Shown: piece after piece, positions 9,651-18,168 of the stretch
Layout of the letters: every line of letters begins with the position of its first letter
How positions within the stretch are numbered: the stretch's first letter is position 1
From: Roseburia sp.
GTDB taxonomy: Bacteria > Bacillota > Clostridia > Lachnospirales > Lachnospiraceae
NCBI GenBank assembly: GCA_026168605.1
Contig: JAPFDX010000034.1
Coordinates: forward strand, 138,887 to 202,886
DNA length: 64,000 nt
Reading direction: 5' to 3'
Translations under genes and position numbers: made by a program
Notes under the pieces: generated by a model
What the model saw: the letters and a program-made list of their open reading frames with translations, nothing else
Databases searched by the model: none
Told to the model about the DNA's origin: nothing

Positions 9651-11166
9651 CTGTCTCTCCCTCTGCCACTGTCCGTTTACCCTCCTTGATCTCGTCGAGG
9701 ATCTCTGCGACTGCCTCGCGCTCGTCAAAGTGGTATTTCACGCCCCGGATCTCCTGATAGTCCTCATGCCCCTTTCCGAGCAAAACGATCATATCGCCCG
9801 GCAGGGCGTGCGTCATACAGTAGGCGATCGCCTCTTTTCTGTCGTCGATCTCGATAAATCTGCCGCCGCTTTTTGCCAGCCCCACCTGAATATCCTTATT
9901 GATGTCACGGATGTCCTCGTCTCTCGGATTGTCGCAGGTGAGCACGCACAGATCCGCCATCGCCCCGGTCACCTCGCCCATATCGTAGCGGCGCAGCTTC
10001 GAGCGGTTTCCACCTCCCCCGTAGACACAGATCAGGCGTTTCGGATGATACTCAAGCAGCGTCGTCAGCACGCTCCTCGTGCTCACCTCGTTGTGCGCAT
10101 AGTCGATGATCAGATAGTAATCTTTGGAGACCGGGAGCATCTCCACGCGTCCCCTGACCTGCACCCTCGCAAGTCCTTCCAGGATTGCCTCCTGCGAAAT
10201 GCCAGCAAGATGGCAGACGAGCATCGTCACCAGCGAATTGTACACGGAAAATCTGCCCGGGATATGCACCTTTGCCTCGCAGGACATCAAGCCCCCCACC
10301 GCAAAATGCATCCCGAGTTTTCCGCCCTCGTTTAAAAAGCCGATATCGTACGCAAAAAGATCCGCACACTCCGCCTCCGTCCCGCCGCACGCTGAAAAAC
10401 GATGTACCTCGCAGGTGTGGTTTTTCAAAATCTCCTCACAGTGCGCATCGTCCGCATTCACAATGCCGACCTTACACTGTCGAAACAGTAAGCTCTTGCA
10501 CTCCAAATACTCCTCAAAGGAGTCATGCTCCGTCGGTCCGATGTGATCCGGCGACAGATTCGTAAAAATGCCGTAGTCAAACAAAATCCCCGCGGTGCGG
10601 TCGAGCTTTAATCCCTGTGAGGAAACCTCCATCACCACATACCCGCAGCCCGCCTCCACCATAGCCGCAAACATCCGGTGCAGCTCGTAGGATTCCGGGG
10701 TCGTATTCTTCGACGGCATCTGCTCGTCCCCGACCAACGCGCCGATCGTTCCGATCAGTCCGACTTTTTTGCCCGCCTGCTCTAACACGCTTTTGATCAT
10801 GTAGGTCGTCGTCGTCTTTCCCTTTGTGCCGGTCAGTCCGATCGTGACAAGCTTTCGCGCCGGATAGTCAAAGAGCGCCGCCGACATATAGGCGAGCGCC
10901 TTTCGTGCAGACGCCACCCGAAGCACTGTGACCGTGCGCGGAATCTGCGCCGCCTCGCTCTCCCGTTCCAGCACAATGACGGACGCGCCCTTTTCCACCG
11001 CGTCCGGAATATAGTTGTGACCGTCCGTGACCGCACCGACCATGCAGACAAACATGGTCTCCTTCGCGATCTTTCTCGAATCATAGATAATATCGCGCAC
11101 CTCTGTGTCCATGCTGCCCCAGAGGCACTCGTATTCCAGTTCCTTACAAATCTGACTTAGCTTCAT
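9622..11166 (-). CDS. murE: UDP-N-acetylmuramoyl-tripeptide synthetase (MurE)
   Basis: TIGLTGTKGKTTTTYMIKSVLEQAGKKVGLIGTIG; VDYAH-type motif DYAHNE; CDNPRDED. Confidence 0.93.
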   Translation of the reverse strand: MKLSQICKELEYECLWGSMDTEVRDIIYDSRKIAKETMFVCMVGAVTDGHNYIPDAVEKGASVIVLERESEAAQIPRTVTVLRVASARKALAYMSAALFDYPARKLVTIGLTGTKGKTTTTYMIKSVLEQAGKKVGLIGTIGALVGDEQMPSKNTTPESYELHRMFAAMVEAGCGYVVMEVSSQGLKLDRTAGILFDYGIFTNLSPDHIGPTEHDSFEEYLECKSLLFRQCKVGIVNADDAHCEEILKNHTCEVHRFSACGGTEAECADLFAYDIGFLNEGGKLGMHFAVGGLMSCEAKVHIPGRFSVYNSLVTMLVCHLAGISQEAILEGLARVQVRGRVEMLPVSKDYYLIIDYAHNEVSTRSVLTTLLEYHPKRLICVYGGGGNRSKLRRYDMGEVTGAMADLCVLTCDNPRDEDIRDINKDIQVGLAKSGGRFIEIDDRKEAIAYCMTHALPGDMIVLLGKGHEDYQEIRGVKYHFDEREAVAEILDEIKEGKRTVAEGETDGTEHGGTA

Positions 11167-11178
11167 CTTCTCTCCCGT

Positions 11179-12033
11179 CTATTTCCCTAAAATGTGGGAG
11201 GCGTCTATCTCCGCCTCAAATACCGTGTGGGATGGTCCCGTCATAAACAGATGGTTTGTCGCCTCATCCCACTCGATCAACAGCGGTCCTCCGATCTGCT
11301 CCACCGTCACCTTCCGGTCCAGGCGTCCCGTCAGCACACCTGCGACGACCGCCGTCGCGCAGCCCGTTCCGCATCCGATCGTCTCGCCTGTCCCGCGCTC
11401 CCACTCACGGATTTTGATATAATCACGGCTCACCAGCTCGGCGAACGTCACGTTCGTCTTGTTCGGAAACAGCTCCGTCTTATACTCAAGCGCCCTGCCG
11501 TAGCGCGGCACATTGAGGTCTGCCACCGAATCCACATACATCGCACAGTGCGGATTCCCCCAGGAAACCGCCGTGACAAAAAATTTCTTATCAAACACAG
11601 TCACCGGATGCTCCACAAACTCGGGCAGTTCTGTACACACAGGAATAACGCCCGTGTCAAGCCGCGGCTCCCCGATGTCGGCGCGGATATTGGTCACCAC
11701 CCCGTCAGCGACCGTCAGCGTCAGATGCTGCATCCCGCCCAGCGTCTCTATGACAAGCTGCATCTTGTCTGTCAGCCGGTGGTCGTACACATATTTTCCG
11801 ACACTGCGCAGCGCGTTGCCGCACATCTCCCCCTCCGTGCCGTCCGGGTTAAACATCCGCATCCGAAAATCCCCTTTGTCGGACGGACAGATCAGCACCA
11901 TCCCGTCCGATCCGATGGCAAAATGGCGGTCGCTGACAAAGCGCGCCAGCTCCGGCAAATTTTTTAATTCCTGATGAATGGCGTCGATATAGACATAGTC
12001 ATTGCCGAACGCCTGCATTTTCGTAAACTGCAT
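11179..12033 (-). CDS. dapF: Diaminopimelate epimerase
   Basis: MQFTKMQAFGNDYVYID...; MCGNALRSVGKYVYD; GCGTGCATAVVAG catalytic cysteines. Confidence 0.95.
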   Translation of the reverse strand: MQFTKMQAFGNDYVYIDAIHQELKNLPELARFVSDRHFAIGSDGMVLICPSDKGDFRMRMFNPDGTEGEMCGNALRSVGKYVYDHRLTDKMQLVIETLGGMQHLTLTVADGVVTNIRADIGEPRLDTGVIPVCTELPEFVEHPVTVFDKKFFVTAVSWGNPHCAMYVDSVADLNVPRYGRALEYKTELFPNKTNVTFAELVSRDYIKIREWERGTGETIGCGTGCATAVVAGVLTGRLDRKVTVEQIGGPLLIEWDEATNHLFMTGPSHTVFEAEIDASHILGK

Positions 12034-12059
12034 TTTCTTACTCCTCTTTCTCCTGTGTC

Positions 12060-13253
12060 CTAAACGTTCTGACCGTTCATCGCACGGTCTAAGTCCGCGA
12101 TAATATCATCCACGTTCTCGATGCCGACCGACATACGAAGGAAACAGTCCGTGATGCCGAGCGTCTCCTTGATATCCTTCGGCGTGTCCTCATGCGTCTG
12201 CGTCGTCGGGTAGGTGATCAGCGTCTCCGTGCCGCCCAGGCTCTCCGCAAACATGATCATATCCACGCCCTTTAAAATATCCTTCACCGTCTCAAAGCTG
12301 TCCACCGTAAAGGAGATCATGCCGCCGAATCCGCTCGTCTGCTTTTTCGTCACAGCGTAATCCTTGTGATCCTCAAAGCCCACATAATACACCTGCTTCA
12401 CCTTCGGCTGTGCGCGCAGCCACTCCGCCACTTTTTTCGCGTTCTCACTGTGTCTGTCCATGCGCACGGCGAGCGTCTTGATGCCCCGCAGGATCAGCCA
12501 ACTGTCAAGCGGCGCAAGCTGGCTTCCGTGCGACTTGATGTGCACGTAGATCTTGTGCGCGATCTCCTCGTCGTCCTTCACCACCACGATACCGGAGATC
12601 GTGTCGTTGTGTCCACCGAGATACTTCGTGGAGCTGTGGGTCACGATGTCCGCCCCAAGCGCGAGCGGTTTCTGAAAATACGGCGTTAAAAATGTATTGT
12701 CCACAACCGTCAGGGCGCCGATCTCCTTCGCGATGTCTGCGATGGCACGGATGTCCGCCACCTTCATCATGGGATTGGTCGGCGTCTCCACAAAGAGCAT
12801 TTTCGTCTGCGGTGTGACTGCCGCACGCACCTGATCCAGTTTGGACATATCCACATAGGTGTGCGTGATGCCGTATTTGCCGAACACGTCGCCAACGATG
12901 CGGAATGTGCCGCCGTAGATATCGTCGGAAAGAATGACATGGTCGCCCGGCTCAAGCAGGGAGAACACCGCCATATTTGCAGCCTGTCCGCTGGAAAATG
13001 CAAAGCCTTCGATGCCGCCCTCCAGGATTGCCATCGTGCGCTCCAGCTCCAGTCTCGTCGGATTTTTCAGGCGGCTGTAATCAAATCCCGTCGAGTTGCC
13101 AAGCTCCGGGTGACGGAAGGTCGCCGTCTGGAAGATCGGCATACTCACCGCCCCCGTCAGCGGCTCTGTGCCGAGCGCTCCGTGTACCGCCTTCGACTCA
13201 AAATGCAGGTTTTCTTTTGTATCAAAATCTCTGTAATTGCTAAAATTCTTCAT
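12060..13253 (-). CDS. Trans-sulfuration PLP enzyme (cystathionine gamma-synthase/lyase or methionine gamma-lyase-like)
   Basis: VTHSSTKYLGGHNDTISG, FAFSSGQAANMAVFSLLEPGDHVI. Confidence 0.88.
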   Translation of the reverse strand: MKNFSNYRDFDTKENLHFESKAVHGALGTEPLTGAVSMPIFQTATFRHPELGNSTGFDYSRLKNPTRLELERTMAILEGGIEGFAFSSGQAANMAVFSLLEPGDHVILSDDIYGGTFRIVGDVFGKYGITHTYVDMSKLDQVRAAVTPQTKMLFVETPTNPMMKVADIRAIADIAKEIGALTVVDNTFLTPYFQKPLALGADIVTHSSTKYLGGHNDTISGIVVVKDDEEIAHKIYVHIKSHGSQLAPLDSWLILRGIKTLAVRMDRHSENAKKVAEWLRAQPKVKQVYYVGFEDHKDYAVTKKQTSGFGGMISFTVDSFETVKDILKGVDMIMFAESLGGTETLITYPTTQTHEDTPKDIKETLGITDCFLRMSVGIENVDDIIADLDRAMNGQNV

Positions 13254-13356
13254 AGTCTCCTCCGTTCTTTGACGTGTCCATATATCTCTATTATACATAA
13301 CACTTTTTAAAATATATAGTAGACAAGTGCTTTTTTTATTGCAAATAGTGCTGTTT

Positions 13357-13362
13357 TATACT
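13357..13362 (+). promoter_or_regulatory. Possible -10 hexamer (TATACT) immediately upstream of repeat element copy A
   Basis: TATACT 12 bp before the element's left end; no good -35. Confidence 0.3.
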
Positions 13363-13374
13363 AAAGTAGAGGTA

Positions 13375-13684
13375 GGATGCCGGGGGCAGAAAGGGCTTTT
13401 CAAAAATGGAGTTGGCGAGTGGCATAAATGGTATTCTGATTTGTGAATGTGGAGAAGCTTAGAGCTTCTTAATGTTCTGTCAGTTTCCAGCAATTCGACG
13501 GCAGGGATGCTGGCGAAAGTCCGAACTGCGCCACGGATGGCGCATAGAGGACGGTTGCGTCCGTAAACAATACCGCTGCCAGAACATTTTAGAAGCTCTT
13601 AGATTCGGAACCTGAACAAAAAGAATACCATTTATGCCACTTGCCAGACGCAATCCGTAAAAGCCCCTTTTACCGTCGGCATCC
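13375..13684 (+). repeat. Palindromic non-coding element copy A (about 310 bp) with ANGGAT-hexaloop hairpins
   Basis: Ends GGATGCCG...CGGCATCC; internal inverted arms tggcgagtggcataaatggtattct / agaataccatttatgccacttgcca (1 mismatch in 25); hairpins CGGC-AGGGAT-GCTG (13499-13512) and TGCGCC-ACGGAT-GGCGCA (13527-13544). Confidence 0.85.
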
Positions 13685-13726
13685 ATACAATACAAACGAG
13701 ATTTCCATAAGCGAGGGGGTTTTTCT

Positions 13727-14578
13727 ATGCCGGAATACAAAAAAGTCGGTTATCTGACCAGCAGTTTTAAGATGTTTCATTTAAAGGACACGGAGCACAG
13801 GGAGTTCAGCTACCACTATCACGATTTTCACAAGATCCTGATCCTGTTAAGCGGCGACGTGACGTACACGATCGAGGGTCATGCCTATGATCTGCGCCCG
13901 GACGACATCGTACTCATCAGCGCCGGGGAGGTTCACAAACCCGTCATCCACTCCGACGCGCCCTACGAGCGCATCATTATCTATATTTCCCCTGATTATC
14001 TGAACGAATACCGGGAAAAGGAAAATGATCTCACACTCTGTCTGCACCGGGCGCGCAGCGAGCAGGCGCACGTTCTCCGGCTACAGTCCTCCCGAAACGG
14101 CAGGCTCGGCACAGTCATCCGGGAGCTTGACCGCTCTCTGTACGATGAGGACTACGCAAACGCGCTCCACCACCGTGTTCTCTTTCTGGAATTTATGATC
14201 CAGCTCAACCGTGCGGCGCTGCACAACCACATTCTTTTTATCGAGGACACGACCTCCAACGAAAAAATCCTCTCTGTGCTCTCCTATTTACACAAGCACC
14301 TGACCGAGGATATCAGCATCGAGGAGCTTGCCGCGAGCGTCTTTTTAAGCCGCTCCTATCTCATGCATATGTTTAAGGAGCAGACCGGATACACCCTCGG
14401 AAGCTATATTTCCACCAAGCGCCTCTTCCTTGCAAGAGAGCTGATCGGAGACGGTATGCCTGTCACGGAAGCCTGCTATGCCTGCGGTTTCCGCAATTAC
14501 TCGACCTTCCTGCGGGCATATAAAAAGAGCTTCGGCGAATCCCCGAGGGATCAGCGCCCAAGCTCTCTCAACCCTTAA
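13727..14578 (+). CDS. AraC-family transcriptional regulator (cupin + HTH)
   Basis: YHYHDFHKILILLSGDVTYTIEG cupin; C-terminal double HTH LAASVFLSRSYLMHMFKEQTGYTLGSYISTKR. Confidence 0.9.
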   Translation: MPEYKKVGYLTSSFKMFHLKDTEHREFSYHYHDFHKILILLSGDVTYTIEGHAYDLRPDDIVLISAGEVHKPVIHSDAPYERIIIYISPDYLNEYREKENDLTLCLHRARSEQAHVLRLQSSRNGRLGTVIRELDRSLYDEDYANALHHRVLFLEFMIQLNRAALHNHILFIEDTTSNEKILSVLSYLHKHLTEDISIEELAASVFLSRSYLMHMFKEQTGYTLGSYISTKRLFLARELIGDGMPVTEACYACGFRNYSTFLRAYKKSFGESPRDQRPSSLNP

Positions 14579-14579
14579 A

Positions 14580-16235
14580 TCAAAGGCTCTCTGCAAGTGT
14601 ATTCATCAGCCGTGGGATCAACTGCTTCTTGCGCGAAACAATACCGGGAAGCAGGATCCCCTCTCCATTCTCCGGTTTCTTAAATGCATGGGCAAGCAGT
14701 CTGCCCGAATCCTCCCCCGCAAAAATCACGCGCGAGGACTCCTCCAGAATATCTGTCAGCATGACATATACCATCGAAAGCTTTTTCTCCGCAAGCACCG
14801 GAACCAGAAACGGCCGGAGCTGCTCTCCGAGCTTATCCAGCTCCTCACGGCTCATCGCACTGATCTGCGCCACACCGAAATCACAGTCGTTGGTATGGAA
14901 AATCTTGAAATCCTGATAAAAAATCTCCTCCGCCGTCTTGTTTTTAAAATCACTTCCGGCGCAGAACATATTTTTCGCATATTCTTCAATCTCGATCCCC
15001 GCAATCTGTGCCAGCGCCTCCGCCGCCGCCTTGTCGAACGGCGTGCAGGTCGGTGAACGGAACATCAACGTGTCCGAAATGATCGCCGAGACCAGCAGTC
15101 CTGCGATCTGCTGTGGGATCTCCACCTGCTTCTCCTGATACATCTGGTAAATGATCGTCGAGGTGCAGCCGAGCGGCTGGTTGCGGAAGTAGACCGGAGA
15201 CACCGTCTCCAGGGTGCCAAGTCTGTGGTGGTCGATGATCTCTAAGATCTCCGCCTCACCGATGCCATCCACCGCCTGGGACTTCTCATTGTGATCCACC
15301 ATGATCACCTGCTTCTTCTGCATACTCATAAGGTTACGCCTCGAAACCATACCGACATAGTTGCCGCTTTCGTTCAGCACCGGAAAATCACGGTGGCGCA
15401 CCTTTGCCATCTCTTCCTTCACATCATCCACATAATCGTCGATCTGGAACGTGATCAGGCGCTGCCTCGTCATATACTGCTTGATCGGCATACTCTGGTT
15501 GATCAGACGCGCCACCGAAAAGGTATCGAACGGCGTCGTGATAATGACGCAGTCGTGCCGCTCCGCCAGCTTCTTTACCTCCTCATCGACCTCAATGCCT
15601 CCGCCGATCACGATACAGCTCGCGCCGGAACGGATCGCCTGCATCTGCGCCTCCTCGCGGTCGCCCAGGATCACAATGTCATCCTCCTCGATCACGCCCG
15701 CCATATATTCGGGATTCGAGGTCGCGACAACCACCTTGCCCCGCACAAGATGCGCGTGCTCGTTGCCCACACAGACCTCCCCCTCCAGCGTCTCCGCGAT
15801 CGTCTTGTACGGCGTGCGCGCCTGCGAGAGCGCGCGGTTGTCCCGCACATCCATATAGGAGGTCGCAATATCCTTGGTTACGATAATGCCCTCCATCTTG
15901 CCAAAACGGTTCGTGACCGGAAGTGTCACGACGTCCAGCTTCTTCATCAGCTCCCACGCGCGTTTCAGCGAGATCTGGCTGCTGACCCCCGCCGTCTTTC
16001 GGATGCTGATATCCTTAAGCTGTGCGCCCGCAAAGGTCACGAGCGCCGGCTCCTTTGCCCCAAAATAATCTAAGACATAGCGTGTCTCCTCATTGAGACT
16101 TCCGGCGCGCTTTGCCACAAATTCCTTTTCCTCTGTCTGGTTTTTCAGATATGCATAAGAAATCGCCGCACAGATGGAATCTGTATCCGGATTCTTATGT
16201 CCTACCACCCACACCTTTTTTGATTCTGTACCCAT
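14580..16235 (-). CDS. Manganese-dependent inorganic pyrophosphatase with CBS-DRTGG regulatory insert
   Basis: KVWVVGHKNPDTDSICAAISYAYLKN DHH motif; CBS pair; IIDHHRLG; SDTLMFRSPTCT. Confidence 0.92.
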   Translation of the reverse strand: MGTESKKVWVVGHKNPDTDSICAAISYAYLKNQTEEKEFVAKRAGSLNEETRYVLDYFGAKEPALVTFAGAQLKDISIRKTAGVSSQISLKRAWELMKKLDVVTLPVTNRFGKMEGIIVTKDIATSYMDVRDNRALSQARTPYKTIAETLEGEVCVGNEHAHLVRGKVVVATSNPEYMAGVIEEDDIVILGDREEAQMQAIRSGASCIVIGGGIEVDEEVKKLAERHDCVIITTPFDTFSVARLINQSMPIKQYMTRQRLITFQIDDYVDDVKEEMAKVRHRDFPVLNESGNYVGMVSRRNLMSMQKKQVIMVDHNEKSQAVDGIGEAEILEIIDHHRLGTLETVSPVYFRNQPLGCTSTIIYQMYQEKQVEIPQQIAGLLVSAIISDTLMFRSPTCTPFDKAAAEALAQIAGIEIEEYAKNMFCAGSDFKNKTAEEIFYQDFKIFHTNDCDFGVAQISAMSREELDKLGEQLRPFLVPVLAEKKLSMVYVMLTDILEESSRVIFAGEDSGRLLAHAFKKPENGEGILLPGIVSRKKQLIPRLMNTLAESL

Positions 16236-16244
16236 AAACCTCCT

Positions 16245-17072
16245 TTAGAAATTAAATACGCCAAGAGAATACAAAATGTAACCAATCAGCAGCACAAAAT
16301 TCAGTACCGAGAACCAGGACAAGCATTTCAGATAACCGCGGATGGAACCGACTCCTTTTTCCATCTCATCCATCTTCTCGATCTTGGAATCAAACTCATT
16401 GAACAGATCCTGGATATTGCGGTAGCACTTCACATTCTCGGAATGTACCTTCTCTGACAGATCCGTCTTGATCGACTCAAGCTGCTCTGTGGCATTTTCC
16501 AAAAGCGCCTTCACCTCCGCGATCTGCCCCTCGGAAAGCTTCTTATTCGCAATCGCCTGCTCCTCAAGGAACTGCTTGTTCGTCGCGAGCTGCTCCTCGG
16601 AAAGCTTCTTGTTCGCCGCAATCTGGTCCTCGTTGAGTCTGCGGTTTGCCGCAAGCTGCTCGCCGCTCGCCTGCTTCACCTCCGCCACCTGACCGGAAAT
16701 GCTGCGCTCGATCTCGTCCATCTTCGCAGTCACTCTGCCAGCCAGCTCGTCCACTTTTCTCGTGAACTCCATGACGATCTTGTCCGCCTCCTCCTGCCGC
16801 TCTGTCAGAATGTACTGAAGCTCCTGCGCCTTGTCCTCCCTCTCATTCACAAGAGACTGCAATTCCTTCACCTTGTTCTCCTTCGATGCGAGAAGCTCCT
16901 GAAGCTGCTTTGCTTTCTCCCTGAATTCATCAATCTGGCTTAATAAGAAATCTTCTTTTTCCACTTCTACCTGTATCCTTTCACGCTTATGTGATGCCGT
17001 TTTATTCGTCTGTACCGCTTTCTTTCTGCCGGGCGAAAGCTGTTTTTGCAATATTTGAAAGATATTTGCCAT
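16245..17072 (-). CDS. Coiled-coil protein with C-terminal transmembrane anchor, tandem 11-residue repeats
   Basis: QLAANRRLNED/QIAANKKLSEE/QLATNKQFLEE/QAIANKKLSEG/QIAEVKALLEN; terminal WFSVLNFVLLIGYILYSLGVF. Confidence 0.75.
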   Translation of the reverse strand: MANIFQILQKQLSPGRKKAVQTNKTASHKRERIQVEVEKEDFLLSQIDEFREKAKQLQELLASKENKVKELQSLVNEREDKAQELQYILTERQEEADKIVMEFTRKVDELAGRVTAKMDEIERSISGQVAEVKQASGEQLAANRRLNEDQIAANKKLSEEQLATNKQFLEEQAIANKKLSEGQIAEVKALLENATEQLESIKTDLSEKVHSENVKCYRNIQDLFNEFDSKIEKMDEMEKGVGSIRGYLKCLSWFSVLNFVLLIGYILYSLGVFNF

Positions 17073-17172
17073 GCGCACTTTCTTCCCACTTTCTACGAAT
17101 TTGAAAAACACCTACTCGTATTCTAGCATTATCGGATTGCGTTGTAAAGCGCGAAACTGCACTGGCGGCAAA

Positions 17173-17207
17173 AACGCCCCGGACTGCTTTTCCCAGTCCG
17201 GGGCGTT
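17173..17207. terminator. Intrinsic hairpin downstream of the LNB/GNB operon
   Basis: aacgccccggact-gcttttccc-agtccggggcgtt, 13-bp perfect stem. Confidence 0.7.
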
Positions 17208-17226
17208 CCTCCCATTTCTTCTATTC

Positions 17227-18147
17227 CTATCCCCACAGATGTTCTGGATACAGACCCGCCTTCTTAAAATCGCGGATCGCCTGCTCCACCACCGGTTTAT
17301 CTTCCCGGTAGGTGACGCCGTACCATTTCTCCGTGGTCGCAAGCACCTGCACCGTCGCTTTGTCGGACGCCAGCAGACTGCTGACAACCGCCGGGAGATA
17401 GTACTCGCATTTCTGCGGATTCTCCCGCAGACCCTGCTCTAAGAATGCGCCAAAGCCATTCTCGATCTCCTTTAAGAATCCGGCGCTAAAGCCCCACATA
17501 TTCATGGAGACGATCGTATCGTCCGGCAGGGAAATCCATGTCGCACCGTCATCCTCGGTATATGCCGCACCGTCGCCGCGCTTCTCGATGTGTGTGCGCT
17601 CCGTCACGCTCAAAAGCTCGCCGTCCGCGTTCATCTCACAGATGCCGCGTGACACATAACCGTTCTCCGTCAGGGTGTTCTCCAGATGATAACCGACCAT
17701 CGCATAGCGGTATTTCCCGTCGTCCTCATGTGTGACCAGATAATCGTAGATCTTCCGGAACGCATTTCTTCCGTAATAATCGTCCGCATTGATCACCGCA
17801 AACGGACCGTCGATGACGTCCTTGCAGCAGAGCACTGCGTGCGCTGTCCCCCACGGTTTCACACGCCCGTCGGGAACCTCATAACCGTCCGGAAGATTGT
17901 GCAGATCCTGATAGACATAGGCAACCTCCATCACCCTGGCGATGCGGTTCCCCACCGCCTCCTTAAAGTCTGCCTCATTCTCCTTCTTGATAATGAACAC
18001 AACTTTCTCAAAGCCCGCCTCTCTCGCGTCGTAGACGGAAAAATCAATGATGATATCCCCCTCTTTATCGACCGGATCGATCTGCTTCAATCCTCCATAG
18101 CGGCTGCCCATACCCGCTGCCATGATCACCAGTACCGGTTTTTTCAT
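17227..18147 (-). CDS. Sugar nucleotidyltransferase (NTP_transferase family)
   Basis: MKKPVLVIMAAGMGSRYGGLKQIDPV; GTAHAVLCCKDVIDGPFAVINADDYYG. Confidence 0.85.
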   Translation of the reverse strand: MKKPVLVIMAAGMGSRYGGLKQIDPVDKEGDIIIDFSVYDAREAGFEKVVFIIKKENEADFKEAVGNRIARVMEVAYVYQDLHNLPDGYEVPDGRVKPWGTAHAVLCCKDVIDGPFAVINADDYYGRNAFRKIYDYLVTHEDDGKYRYAMVGYHLENTLTENGYVSRGICEMNADGELLSVTERTHIEKRGDGAAYTEDDGATWISLPDDTIVSMNMWGFSAGFLKEIENGFGAFLEQGLRENPQKCEYYLPAVVSSLLASDKATVQVLATTEKWYGVTYREDKPVVEQAIRDFKKAGLYPEHLWG

Positions 18148-18168
18148 TGCCTTGTCATTCCTTTCCTG

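Noticed and set aside
13375-13684. Copies A/B as insertion sequence remnants or OMEGA/HEARO-type RNA
   Set aside because: No transposase, TnpB or HNH ORF inside or next to them; the long symmetrical arms and ANGGAT loops do not fit those classes as I know them
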